DNA of 64,000 bases. It comes from Ardenticatenaceae bacterium (GTDB lineage: Bacteria > Chloroflexota > Anaerolineae > Promineifilales > Promineifilaceae). The notes under the pieces were generated by a model. It saw only the letters and a list, made by a program, of their open reading frames with translations. It was not told the DNA's origin and made no database searches. Location: the NCBI GenBank assembly GCA_020634395.1, contig JACKBU010000011.1:62001-126000 (forward strand). Direction: 5' to 3'. Positions 42,233-50,706 of this stretch are shown here, in pieces. Within the stretch, counting starts at the first letter, position 1; every line of letters starts with the position of its first letter. Position numbers and translations under genes: made by a program.

Positions 42233-43231
42233 TTAACGTGTTCGGCGGGAACGGTAGGCGGCGTAAGCAACAGCGCCGATAATGATCAACCCCTGAACTG
42301 CGTCGCGCAGCGGTTTGGGGAGACCTAATAGATTAAGCAAGGTGAATAAAGCTTCGAGGGCCAGAGCACCGGCAATGGCTGCTCCCATAGAGCCACGGCC
42401 GCCAAGCAAGACGGCCCCGCCCAAAACGGCCGCAGAAATGGCCTGTAATTCGTATCCCTCGCCGGCGTCGGGATTGACCCCGCCAAAGCCACCTTGCAGG
42501 ATACCGGCAATAACGGCCGTTATCGCCGACAATACAAAAGCAATAATGCGCAGCTTCTCCACACTGATCCCGGCCAGCCGGGAGGCACGCGGGTTATCAC
42601 CCACCGCCAGTAACTGCCGGCCCAGATTCGTCTGATTGAACAGATAGATTGCTGCCGCGCTCACAACGATCAGCACCAGAACTGCATAAGGAAAACGTTC
42701 GATCACCGGGAAAGGCTCCAACCAGCCTCGGCCGAACATGCGGAAATTATCCGTGAGATAGCCGCGCGGAGCGCCGCCTGTCCAGTAAAGCCCGGCGCCG
42801 CGCAGAGCCAGCAGCATGCCCAGCGTAGCAATTAGTGAGGGCACGTTTAGATAAGAAACGATGACGCCGTTCAATAAGCCAACCAGAATACCGATGCCAA
42901 ACAGGACCAGAATAGCCCACCAGGTATTGGCCGGGTCGTTGTTAATAAGCAGAGAAGCCCCGATAACTGTCAGCGACATCAGCGAACCACCCGACAGATC
43001 GAAGCCGCCGGTAACGATGACAAAGAGCTGTCCGGCAGTCAGCACCATCAGCGGGGCAGCCCGGCGCAGCAGGTTTAGAAACCCCGCCGGCTCCAAAAAT
43101 GTGGGATTTTGCGTGCCAATGCCGATCAACAGAAGGATCAGGACGATGTAGATGGGAGCGATATTGCGCAGACCGATGATGAAGCGATCCCAAAGCGAGC
43201 GTTCTTGGGCGGGTGTGGAAATTTGAGCCAT
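42233..43231 (-). CDS. sugar ABC transporter permease (RbsC-like), first of two
   Basis: 332 residues with about eight to ten membrane helices. GQLFVIVTGGFDLSGGSLMSL and NVPSLIATLGMLLALRG are the conserved carbohydrate-uptake-2 permease motifs, and the usual ERLRIIAF-like coupling segment is seen as VEKLRIIAFVLSAI. It forms a heterodimer candidate with the following upstream permease, 12 bases away. Confidence 0.92.
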   Translation of the reverse strand: MAQISTPAQERSLWDRFIIGLRNIAPIYIVLILLLIGIGTQNPTFLEPAGFLNLLRRAAPLMVLTAGQLFVIVTGGFDLSGGSLMSLTVIGASLLINNDPANTWWAILVLFGIGILVGLLNGVIVSYLNVPSLIATLGMLLALRGAGLYWTGGAPRGYLTDNFRMFGRGWLEPFPVIERFPYAVLVLIVVSAAAIYLFNQTNLGRQLLAVGDNPRASRLAGISVEKLRIIAFVLSAITAVIAGILQGGFGGVNPDAGEGYELQAISAAVLGGAVLLGGRGSMGAAIAGALALEALFTLLNLLGLPKPLRDAVQGLIIIGAVAYAAYRSRRTR

Positions 43232-43243
43232 TGTCTTTTTGTC

Positions 43244-44230
43244 CTAAGCAGCCTTTTCTTTGGAGCGCACGGTATAACTGGCCACAGCCAGAATAATGAT
43301 GGCCCCACGCAGAACCTGTTTCAGGAAGGTATCGACGCCGAGCTGGTTGAACATCGTATCCAGCACGCCGAAGATCAGTACGCCGGCCAGAGTGCCGATG
43401 ACGCCGCCTTTGCCGCCGGATAACGCTGTGCCGCCAACCACGACCGCGGCGATGGATTCCAAATCGTAGAGGCCGTCGGTGCCGACCCAGGGGGCGCCGG
43501 AGCGCAGGCGGCTGACCACGAAGAGGCCGGTGAGTACGGCCGTTAAACTGCACACCACGTGCGCCAAAATCAGTACCCGATCTGTGCGCAAACCAGACAG
43601 CCGCGAGGTGATCTCGCTGCCGCCCACGGCGTATAGATGCGAGCCAAACCGCGTACGGCTCAGTACAAACGCCGATATGAGGGTCACGGCCAGCAGTACT
43701 AGAATTGAAATGGGGATGGGACCAAGCGTGCCGTAGCCCAGGGTCTGGAAGCTGCGGGGCACGGCGCCTACAAACGTCTCGAAACTGGCGTTGAGGATGC
43801 CTTTCAGAACCAATCCGACGCCCAGGGTGGCAATGAACGGATTCACTTTAAGCTTGCTGACGATCAGGCCGTTAATCAGTCCAACCAGGCCGCCGATGGC
43901 AAAAACGGCGGCTACAGCTAAGGGCACTCGTGCCGGGTCGCCCTGCATAAGATAGGAGGCCATAACGGCCGTCACGCTGATGAGGTAAGCAACCGATAAA
44001 TCGATAGAAGCGGCCAGCATGACAAAGGTCTGCCCCATAGCCACAATGCCCAGCGCCACCGACCGGACGACCATATTGGTAAGAATGACACCTGACGTGA
44101 TCTGGCCGCGCCCAAAAATGGCATCCAGGACGATGGCCGATACAAACACGATCAACAGAATGGCATAAACAGGAGGAATTTTTGATTCGCGGACACGGGA
44201 CCGCATATTGGACCAGGTTAAGGCTGACAT
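43244..44230 (-). CDS. sugar ABC transporter permease (RbsC-like), second
   Basis: 328 residues. GQTFVMLAASIDLSVAYLISV, KVNPFIATLGVGLVLKG and LRTDRVLILAHVVCSL match the same permease family as its neighbour. ATG at 44230 has AAGGA nine bases upstream; the frame is open further into the ATPase gene but without a start signal. Confidence 0.92.
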   Translation of the reverse strand: MSALTWSNMRSRVRESKIPPVYAILLIVFVSAIVLDAIFGRGQITSGVILTNMVVRSVALGIVAMGQTFVMLAASIDLSVAYLISVTAVMASYLMQGDPARVPLAVAAVFAIGGLVGLINGLIVSKLKVNPFIATLGVGLVLKGILNASFETFVGAVPRSFQTLGYGTLGPIPISILVLLAVTLISAFVLSRTRFGSHLYAVGGSEITSRLSGLRTDRVLILAHVVCSLTAVLTGLFVVSRLRSGAPWVGTDGLYDLESIAAVVVGGTALSGGKGGVIGTLAGVLIFGVLDTMFNQLGVDTFLKQVLRGAIIILAVASYTVRSKEKAA

Positions 44231-44259
44231 AGATTTGCTTCCTTTTTCTCTTTCTGGCC

Positions 44260-45807
44260 TTAAACGGCCGTTTCCACTGCTGCTTCGGCTTCCTGTTCGC
44301 GATGACCTGTTGCCAGAATCATAATGTCTTCTTCGCTGGCTCCCGCCGGCAGCTCGCCGCTGATACGGCCGTCCCACATCACCACAATGCGGTCGCTCAT
44401 GCCAATCACTTCTGGCAGCTCCGAGGAAATCATCAACACCGCTGCCCCTGCCTGAGTCAGTTCGCGAATCATCTCGTGGATGCTGGCCTTGGCGTCTACG
44501 TCGATGCCCCGCGTCGGTTCATCAAAGATGAAAATATCACAGGTCGAAGCCAGCCACTTGGCCAAAACCACCTTTTGCTGATTGCCGCCGCTGAGATATT
44601 GAACTTCCTGCGTAAGGCTGGGAGTGCGCACGTCGACTTGTTTCACAAGCTCGGATACCAAATGTGGTTTGCTGGCCGTTCCATTTCGCTTAATGCGCCC
44701 CAGCACCAACTGTAGCGCGCGCACCGAAACCAAGATGTTGTCGTTCAAAGGCTGGTTGGGGAAGATGCCTTCTGCTTTGCGATCTTCTGTTACAAACCCC
44801 ATACGGGCATGAATGGCGGCATTAGGTGATTTGACGTGCGAATCCTGGCCCTTAAGAGTCAACTGGCCGCTGGTAAACGGTGCTACGCCAAAAAGCGCCT
44901 GAGCCAACTCGGTCCGTCCGGATCCCTGCAGACCGGCTACCCCAACAATTTCCCCGGCCCGCAGCGTGAGATTGATATCGTGCAGTTTGTTATTGCTGCC
45001 GTTTACTACCTGCACCATCACCTCACCGATTTCTTCCGGTCTGGCCAGACGAGGAAAGTATTGGTCTAATTCTCGTCCAACCATCATCGTGATAATTTTG
45101 CTGGGTGTAACCTCTGTGGCCGGCGCTGTGGCCACGTACTGACCATCTTTTAGAACAGTGATGGTATCGGCGATGTCAAACACCTCGGTAAACCGATGAG
45201 ATATGAAGATGACGGCCATGCCCTGCTCGATGAGCTTATGAATGAGGCGGGTGAGAATTTCTACCTCGTGCGTGGCTAACGCGGCCGTTGGTTCGTCCAT
45301 AATGAGGACTTTGGAGTCGAAGGAAAGGGCTTTGGCAATTTCTACTAACTGCTGCTCGGCAATGGACAGCGATTTCACTTCCGCGTCGGGCGAAATCATG
45401 TCTTCGGCGCCGACTTGCTTGAGCACATCACGCGTGCGACGCCGCAGTTGACGCTGATCGATGAGGCCATAGCGCGTTGGCTCGCGGCCCAAAAAGATGT
45501 TTTGCGCTACGGTGCGTTCGGGCAGCAGGTTGAATTCCTGGTAGATAATGCTGATGCCGGCCTCTTGTGCTTCGCGGGGGTGGCTGAAGTGGATCGGTTG
45601 ACCCTGGAAGAGAATTTCGCCTTCATCCGGGATGTAAGCGCCCACCAAAATTTTCATGAGGGTAGATTTACCAGCCCCGTTTTCACCGACCACGGCGTGG
45701 ACTTTGCCTGGATAAAACTGGGCCGACACATTGTCCAGGGCCACTACGCCAGGAAACCGTTTGGTGATACTGCGCACTTCTAAAATGGGTTCTTCCGCGT
45801 TCGCCAT
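44260..45807 (-). CDS. sugar ABC transporter ATPase with two nucleotide-binding domains (RbsA/XylG-like)
   Basis: 515 residues. First domain: GENGAGKSTLMKIL (Walker A), LSIAEQQLVEIAKAL (signature), VLIMDEPTAAL (Walker B). Second domain: VAGLQGSGRTELAQALFG (degenerate Walker A with SGRTE, usual for this family), LSGGNQQKVVLAKWLA and IFIFDEPTRGIDV. It is the first transporter gene in transcription order, 72 bases after an epimerase-like gene. Confidence 0.95.
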   Translation of the reverse strand: MANAEEPILEVRSITKRFPGVVALDNVSAQFYPGKVHAVVGENGAGKSTLMKILVGAYIPDEGEILFQGQPIHFSHPREAQEAGISIIYQEFNLLPERTVAQNIFLGREPTRYGLIDQRQLRRRTRDVLKQVGAEDMISPDAEVKSLSIAEQQLVEIAKALSFDSKVLIMDEPTAALATHEVEILTRLIHKLIEQGMAVIFISHRFTEVFDIADTITVLKDGQYVATAPATEVTPSKIITMMVGRELDQYFPRLARPEEIGEVMVQVVNGSNNKLHDINLTLRAGEIVGVAGLQGSGRTELAQALFGVAPFTSGQLTLKGQDSHVKSPNAAIHARMGFVTEDRKAEGIFPNQPLNDNILVSVRALQLVLGRIKRNGTASKPHLVSELVKQVDVRTPSLTQEVQYLSGGNQQKVVLAKWLASTCDIFIFDEPTRGIDVDAKASIHEMIRELTQAGAAVLMISSELPEVIGMSDRIVVMWDGRISGELPAGASEEDIMILATGHREQEAEAAVETAV

Positions 45808-45878
45808 TTGGCTGTTATCTCCATTTCGGATGTTGGACTTTGGAATGAGTGCCGTCTCAGTTTGGCAGCAGTCTGCCT

Positions 45879-46733
45879 TTATCCGCGTTCCATAAGTTCA
45901 CGCAAAAAGGCCAGCCCGCCAGAGGCGATGGAATCCTGATCCGGTGCGATTTCCCGCCAGATGCAGACGGCGCGAGCGATGGACTGCACTTGTGGGGTGA
46001 AGGATTCGATGACCACCGCCCCCTGATAGTTCACGTCGCTTAGGGCCTGGGCTACGCCTTGCCAGTTGACCTGGCCTGTGCCGGGTATGCCCCGATCATT
46101 TTCGCAGGCATGCATGTGGTAGATACGAGACCCGGCCCGGCAGATGGCAGCGGCGGAATCTTTTTCTTCTAGATGCATATGGAAGGTATCCAGGTGCAGG
46201 CCAACGGCCGTTTCCCCCACCTGCTCAATCAATGCCAGCCCCTGGTCTACCACGTTGATTACGTCGTTTTCAAAGCGGTTTAGCGGCTCGAAGGCCAGTT
46301 TGACGCCGTGCGTTCGGGCGTAGGCTCCCCACTTTTGCAGCCCGGCAACGGCGCGATCCCATTCTTGCTGGCGGGCAACGGCCGTTTCCAATCGTGCCTT
46401 TCCCACTGCTGAATACATCGGTCCGGCAACAACGGGCGCTTCTAGCTCGGCGGCCGCTTCAATACACCACTGCAGGTAGGCCTCGGCATTTTGCCTTGCT
46501 GCCTCGTCTTCGCTGCTGAGGTTGCGGTCCGGGCCAAATGCGCCGCAGACAATCACGCCGATGCCGGTTTCCTGTGCCGCCCGCCGCAGCGCCGGCACGT
46601 CGATCAAGGCCGGGTCTTCGACCGCGACTTCCAGTACGTCGAAGCCCATTTGCTGCACCTTCTCAAACAGATAAAGGTGCCTGTCAGTGGTAAATGGAGA
46701 TTCCCAGATAAAGGTGTTCGCGCCGAATTTCAA
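45879..46733 (-). CDS. tagatose/psicose 3-epimerase-like TIM barrel
   Basis: 284 residues. LAFEPLNRFENDVIN (Glu), VGLHLDTFHMHLEE (Asp and substrate His), IYHMHACENDRGIPGTGQVNW (His and Arg) and VVIESFTP (Glu) are the metal and substrate motifs of ketohexose 3-epimerases, the best recognisable of the five barrels. Start is TTG at 46733 with GAGG five bases upstream. It acts on a free ketose or close relative imported by the adjacent transporter; this is inferred. Confidence 0.9.
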   Translation of the reverse strand: MKFGANTFIWESPFTTDRHLYLFEKVQQMGFDVLEVAVEDPALIDVPALRRAAQETGIGVIVCGAFGPDRNLSSEDEAARQNAEAYLQWCIEAAAELEAPVVAGPMYSAVGKARLETAVARQQEWDRAVAGLQKWGAYARTHGVKLAFEPLNRFENDVINVVDQGLALIEQVGETAVGLHLDTFHMHLEEKDSAAAICRAGSRIYHMHACENDRGIPGTGQVNWQGVAQALSDVNYQGAVVIESFTPQVQSIARAVCIWREIAPDQDSIASGGLAFLRELMERG

Positions 46734-46750
46734 AGCTGCCTCTTTGAAGA

Positions 46751-46833
46751 AGTTGGTTGGATTGTGAGTTGGTTAGTTTGTTGGACCTTTGCCAACAAAC
46801 TAACCAACTGAACCAACTAACAAACCTACAAAC
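46751..46833. repeat. GTTGGTT/AACCAAC intergenic hairpin repeat, copy B
   Basis: The clearest copy: 17 bases at 46768-46784 (core GTTGGTTAGTTTGTTGG) pair perfectly with 46792-46808 over a seven-base loop, with more repeat units on both sides. It fills the gap between the epimerase-like gene and the MocA oxidoreductase gene. Confidence 0.9.
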
Positions 46834-47992
46834 TATTTACCGCCACCCGCTGCCCGGTTTGGGCCGATTGGATGCCGGCTTGCAGCACTTCCACTTCTTT
46901 CAGGCCATCGTAGAAATTGGGGGCAATACTGCCGCCCGTTTCGATGGCTTTCATGAAATCTACTACCGCGTGATGGAATTCATGCTCGTAACCGATGATG
47001 TGGCCAGGCGGCCACCAGGCAGCCACGTAATCGTGCTGTCCCCCTTCGGTGGCGATGATGGTGCGAAAGCCTTGGGCATAAGCTGGATCGTCGCGCAGGA
47101 AGAGCTGCAGTTCATTCATACGTTCCAGGTTGAAGATGATGCTTCCTTTGCTGCCGTAAATCTCGAAGTAATTGTAGTTTTTACGGCCGGGCGCAAAGCG
47201 GGAGGCTTCAAAGGAGCCAAGTGCCCCGTTGGCAAACTCGGCGATCATGAAGGAGGCATCTTCAACGGTAACTTCGCCCATTTCTGTGGCTCCGCCACTA
47301 CCCGCGCTGAACGTAGCGGCACCGGCTCCGGGTAACGGCCGTTCCTTCACAAACGTCGTCATCATCGCCGACACGGCTGCGATGTCACCTACGAGAAAGC
47401 GCGCCAGATCAACGCTGTGCGAATTCAAATCACCGTGCGGTCCCGTGCCGGCCGTTTCCTTGCGTAAATGCCAGGTCAGCGGGAAGTCAGGATCGACAAT
47501 CCAATCCTGTAAATACGTCCCACGCCAGTGAAAAATTTTCCCAACTGTACCTTCGTCAATCAGCCGCTTGGCCAGCATCACAGCCGGGCAGCGCCGGTAA
47601 TTGTGGTTGACATAATGCACGATACCCGCCGCCTCAGCCGCCTCATACATCTCCCGCGCCTCTTCCAAGGTGATGGCAAACGGCTTCTCACAAAAGATAT
47701 GTTTTCCCGCTTTGGCAGCCGCTACGGCGATGTCCCGGTGCAAATAGGTGGGCACAGAAATGTCTACGATGTCTACATCGTCACGTTCCACAACTTTGCG
47801 CCAGTCTGTTTCGGTCTCTTCCCAGCCCCAGCGCGCGGCAAACTCCTCCAGATCCTGCGCATTCTGGCCGCAAGCGACTTTCAGAACAGGCTTTATCCCC
47901 ATGTCAAAAAAGCGAGGGGCATTCAGCCAGGCATTGCTGTGCGCTTTGCCCATGAACTTCGTCCCAATGATGGCCACGTTCATTGTCTTCAT
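46826..47992 (-). CDS. Gfo/Idh/MocA family oxidoreductase
   Basis: 388 residues. NVAIIGTKFMGKAHSNAW (Rossmann loop), HIFCEKPFAITLEEA (EKP motif), GDLNSHSVDLARFLVG (catalytic Asp-x-x-x-His region) and a closing WWPPGHIIGYEHEFHHAVVDF block. The same unusual closing block occurs in the oxidoreductase at 59761-60912, so the two are paralogs placed at different ends of the cluster. A G-rich Shine-Dalgarno precedes ATG 47992; ATG 47983 is also possible. Confidence 0.92.
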   Translation of the reverse strand: MKTMNVAIIGTKFMGKAHSNAWLNAPRFFDMGIKPVLKVACGQNAQDLEEFAARWGWEETETDWRKVVERDDVDIVDISVPTYLHRDIAVAAAKAGKHIFCEKPFAITLEEAREMYEAAEAAGIVHYVNHNYRRCPAVMLAKRLIDEGTVGKIFHWRGTYLQDWIVDPDFPLTWHLRKETAGTGPHGDLNSHSVDLARFLVGDIAAVSAMMTTFVKERPLPGAGAATFSAGSGGATEMGEVTVEDASFMIAEFANGALGSFEASRFAPGRKNYNYFEIYGSKGSIIFNLERMNELQLFLRDDPAYAQGFRTIIATEGGQHDYVAAWWPPGHIIGYEHEFHHAVVDFMKAIETGGSIAPNFYDGLKEVEVLQAGIQSAQTGQRVAVNSL

Positions 47993-48006
47993 CTACTTCC
48001 CCCCCC

Positions 48007-48879
48007 TTACTTCACGTTGGCGGCAATTCGCTTCAACTCTTTCACACTTTGCTCCACGGCCCAGTGTTCACAGTTTTCATAGTCGGGATGAAGCGAGTCT
48101 GTTTCTACTGCCAAAAAGCCCTGGTAATTGGCGTCGTGCAAAATCTGGGCCAGCTTTTGGTTATCTACCAGCCCTTCGCCTACTGGTGTAGAGGAAAAGA
48201 AATACCATTCTCGGGCGTCCAATCCTTTAACTGGTTTCAGATCCTTGATATGCGTGGCGTATACCCGATTGGCCAGTTTTTTGGCTCCTTCAACCGGATC
48301 ATCCAACAACCGCAAAAAGTTGCCGGTGTCGAGGTTCAATCCTAGATAAGGGGAATCGACGCGGTCCAACAGCTCCACACATTCGTCCGAGGTGTAATCA
48401 ATGTGATTTTCTACGGCAAGTTTGACATCATACTCTTCGGCTACTTTGACGGCTTCCTTAAACCAGGCGACCAAAATATCGATTTGGGGGGCATGGGGCT
48501 CAAAGCGAAACATCAAGCTGCTGGCTACCACGCGCATCACGGGCGCGCCAATTAGTTTGGCGTTTGGAATTTGGGCGATCATATCATCGAAGGCGGCACG
48601 ATTCTTGCCTGCTTCCAGGCCGTCCGGATGTCCCCAGGCATAGACGCGGTCGAAGCCATACTCATCCAACTGCGCTTTCAGATCGACAAACCACTCTTTG
48701 TCGTAACTGGGGAAGAAGCATGATTCAAGTGAAACCCCATCCACGTCTAACTTTTTCGCAAACGCCAGGAAATCCTCCATACTCATTTTTTCATTTTCCG
48801 GGGGAGGTGTTTGGTGTGGATAAACTTCTCCGAAATATCGGTGAAAACAGTAACTATCGATACCAACTTTCATCGCCAT
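48007..48879 (-). CDS. sugar phosphate isomerase/epimerase-like TIM barrel
   Basis: 290 residues. KLAVENHIDY (Glu), LGLNLDTGNFLRLLDDP (Asp), VYATHIKDLKPV (His) and FLAVETDSLHPDY (Glu) mark the metal site. N-terminal MKVGIDSYCFHRYFGEVYPHQ is a conserved opening among barrels near sugar ABC transporters. ATG at 48879 has AAGGAG seven bases away. It is the first enzyme gene after the GntR regulator. Confidence 0.9.
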   Translation of the reverse strand: MAMKVGIDSYCFHRYFGEVYPHQTPPPENEKMSMEDFLAFAKKLDVDGVSLESCFFPSYDKEWFVDLKAQLDEYGFDRVYAWGHPDGLEAGKNRAAFDDMIAQIPNAKLIGAPVMRVVASSLMFRFEPHAPQIDILVAWFKEAVKVAEEYDVKLAVENHIDYTSDECVELLDRVDSPYLGLNLDTGNFLRLLDDPVEGAKKLANRVYATHIKDLKPVKGLDAREWYFFSSTPVGEGLVDNQKLAQILHDANYQGFLAVETDSLHPDYENCEHWAVEQSVKELKRIAANVK

Positions 48880-48880
48880 T

Positions 48881-49711
48881 TCAACTCTCCTTTTTATATT
48901 CCTTCGTATTGGCCAGCTGTTCATGTGACTCTTCTAGTAAAGATTTTGCACCATTGATTGGCTCTCGGGTGCGAATAAGTTCTACTTCAAACATCGACCG
49001 ATCACCCCGATGGAGTGCATGATAGTATTCAAGCGGAGTACCACTTTCCAGGTAACTGATGCTGTCTAGAGAAATAAGGGGAGCACCTTCAGGAATTTCC
49101 AGCAGCGCTGCTTCATACTCGCTGGCAACGACTGCTTCCAATATACGGCGGCCCCGGTCTATCACCAGGTTGTACGTTTCTTCGAGGTATGCATAGAGCG
49201 ATTGATCGGTCAGATCTGCCTCTACCAAAGCGGGACACAAGGCGTGGGGCAGGTATGTGGTGACGAGCACGATCGGTTCACCTTCTACGTAGCGCACCCG
49301 ATCGATGCGGATAACAGGTGTTTCTGGGGGAAGTTGTAAAAAGGCGGCGATTTTTGCGTTGGCTGGAATGACGGCTTGTTTCAACACCTTGGAGACAGGG
49401 GCCAGGCCTTTGCTGGCCATGTCTTGATAAAAACCGGTGAGTTCTTGAAAAAGGCTTTCCCCAATTTTCGGCTCTGCCACAAAGGTGCCGCGCCCTTTTT
49501 CGCGAACGATAAGACCTTCGTATTCCAGGCCTCGCAGGGCCTGACGGATGACTGTGCGGCTGACATCAAACATACGGCAAAGTTCTGGCTCGCTCGGCAG
49601 TTGTTCGCCGGGTTTTACTTCACCATGTTCAATGTATTCTTTGAGGGCGTCCTGAACCTGGGCATAGAAGGGGATGTAGCTGGTTCGGTCGATTTTATTG
49701 TCAATATTCAC
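48881..49711 (-). CDS. GntR-family repressor with UTRA sensor domain, leftward operon
   Basis: 276 residues. FYAQVQDALKEYIEHGEVKPGEQLPSEPELCRMFDVSRTVIRQALRGLEYEGLIVREKGRGTF is the GntR winged helix in full, here cited only for position (about residues 14-77); the UTRA domain follows to residue 250 (SYLESGTPLEYYHALHRGD). UTRA binds a sugar or sugar phosphate inducer. The gene starts at GTG 49711 without a clear Shine-Dalgarno and overlaps a five-codon upstream frame ending in the same TGA. It is the first gene of the leftward unit and has a matching operator. Confidence 0.93.
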   Translation of the reverse strand: MNIDNKIDRTSYIPFYAQVQDALKEYIEHGEVKPGEQLPSEPELCRMFDVSRTVIRQALRGLEYEGLIVREKGRGTFVAEPKIGESLFQELTGFYQDMASKGLAPVSKVLKQAVIPANAKIAAFLQLPPETPVIRIDRVRYVEGEPIVLVTTYLPHALCPALVEADLTDQSLYAYLEETYNLVIDRGRRILEAVVASEYEAALLEIPEGAPLISLDSISYLESGTPLEYYHALHRGDRSMFEVELIRTREPINGAKSLLEESHEQLANTKEYKKES

Positions 49712-49732
49712 GCCGCACCCATCATTTGTAAT

Positions 49733-49755
49733 CTTGTCATCCTGTAATTACAACT
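49733..49755 (-). promoter_or_regulatory. GntR operator candidate at the leftward promoter
   Basis: A site with outer TTGT/ACAA arms lies just downstream of the leftward promoter, over the expected start of transcription, and shares 19 of 23 bases with 38707-38729. Position and similarity suggest autorepression by the GntR protein encoded at 48881-49711. Confidence 0.65.
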
Positions 49756-49762
49756 AGCTAAT

Positions 49763-49790
49763 AGTTTATAAGACATGTCTGAATTGTCAA
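49763..49790 (-). promoter_or_regulatory. leftward sigma-70 promoter of the GntR/isomerase/ABC operon
   Basis: On the minus strand a perfect TTGACA (49785-49790) is followed after 16 bases by TAAACT (49763-49768). It is 50 bases upstream of the GntR start. Confidence 0.65.
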
Positions 49791-49864
49791 GGGCGTTTTT
49801 GTGCACATTTACAAAAGGAGTCTGTAAAAAGGCTTCACAGGCAGAAACTTGGAGGAAAAGGTAG

Positions 49865-49893
49865 TTGACAACGGCCGTTTTCCATTCTATCAT
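49865..49893 (+). promoter_or_regulatory. rightward sigma-70 promoter of the second GntR operon
   Basis: TTGACA (49865-49870), a 17-base spacer that contains one ACGGCCGT octamer, and TATCAT (49888-49893), five of six to consensus. It is one of the best promoters in the window. Confidence 0.75.
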
Positions 49894-49902
49894 ATGGTCG
49901 TC

Positions 49903-49920
49903 AGGTTGTCCGTACAACCT
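49903..49920 (+). promoter_or_regulatory. operator candidate of the second GntR regulator
   Basis: The perfect inverted repeat AGGTTGT-CCGT-ACAACCT begins ten bases after the -10 box and so covers the start site. It differs from the leftward operator, which suggests that the two GntR proteins recognise different sites. Confidence 0.65.
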
Positions 49921-49957
49921 AACAACAAGTTCTGGCTTTTAGGAGAGAAAAGTCCTT

Positions 49958-50698
49958 ATGGCTCTTAAAGATCAGGTAAGCGCCCAAAGCAAATCGCCCT
50001 TGTATCAGCAAATTTACCAGTTGCTGCGGGCCAAAATTCTCAGTGGGCATTGGCACCCGGGTGATGTGCTGCCATCAGAAGCGGAATTAATGGATCAGTA
50101 CCAGGTCAGCCGGGCAACGGTGCGCCAGGCGCTGGACGAGCTGACCAGCGATGGCCTGATCTACCGTAAGCAGGGCAAAGGCACATTCGTCTCGCCGCCA
50201 ACGGTGGAGCAGGGCCTCGTCCGTATTGTCAGCTTCACCGAAGATATGGAACAGCGGGGCTTTGCTGCCGGGACCAAGCTGGTGTCCGCCGGACTTGTGC
50301 CGGCCACGGAAATGTTGGCCCGCAAACTACAAATTCAGCCGGGTGAACCGCTGGCTCGTATTGAACGTTTGCGGCTGGCCGATAACGAACCGATGAGCGT
50401 GGAGGTATCATTTCTAGTGCAGCGTTATTGCCCCGGGATCTTGACCCAAGATTACACGACCCATTCTTTACGCCTTATGCTTGAAGAACGGTATGGCATT
50501 CACATCACCAGCGCTCGGCAAACTATCCAGGCCATCTCGGCCACAGAAGAACTGGCGGATTTGCTAACTATCGAACCCCATTCGGCCATTTTGTACATCG
50601 AGCGCACCTCCTTCTCTGAATATGACGTGCCGGTGGAATATTTGCGCCTGTACCATCGCGGCGACCGGTATACGCTGCACAGCGAACTACGCGGCTAG
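49958..50698 (+). CDS. GntR-family repressor with UTRA sensor domain, rightward operon
   Basis: 246 residues. PLYQQIYQLLRAKILSGHW starts the winged helix, with recognition helix VSRATVRQALDEL and KQGKGTFVSPP wing; the UTRA domain covers about 95-240 and ends in PVEYLRLYHRGDRYTL. It is only distantly like the divergent GntR gene. The PfkB kinase follows after eight bases, so it leads the rightward operon and probably controls it. Confidence 0.93.
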   Translation: MALKDQVSAQSKSPLYQQIYQLLRAKILSGHWHPGDVLPSEAELMDQYQVSRATVRQALDELTSDGLIYRKQGKGTFVSPPTVEQGLVRIVSFTEDMEQRGFAAGTKLVSAGLVPATEMLARKLQIQPGEPLARIERLRLADNEPMSVEVSFLVQRYCPGILTQDYTTHSLRLMLEERYGIHITSARQTIQAISATEELADLLTIEPHSAILYIERTSFSEYDVPVEYLRLYHRGDRYTLHSELRG

Positions 50699-50706
50699 GG
50701 GACCAG

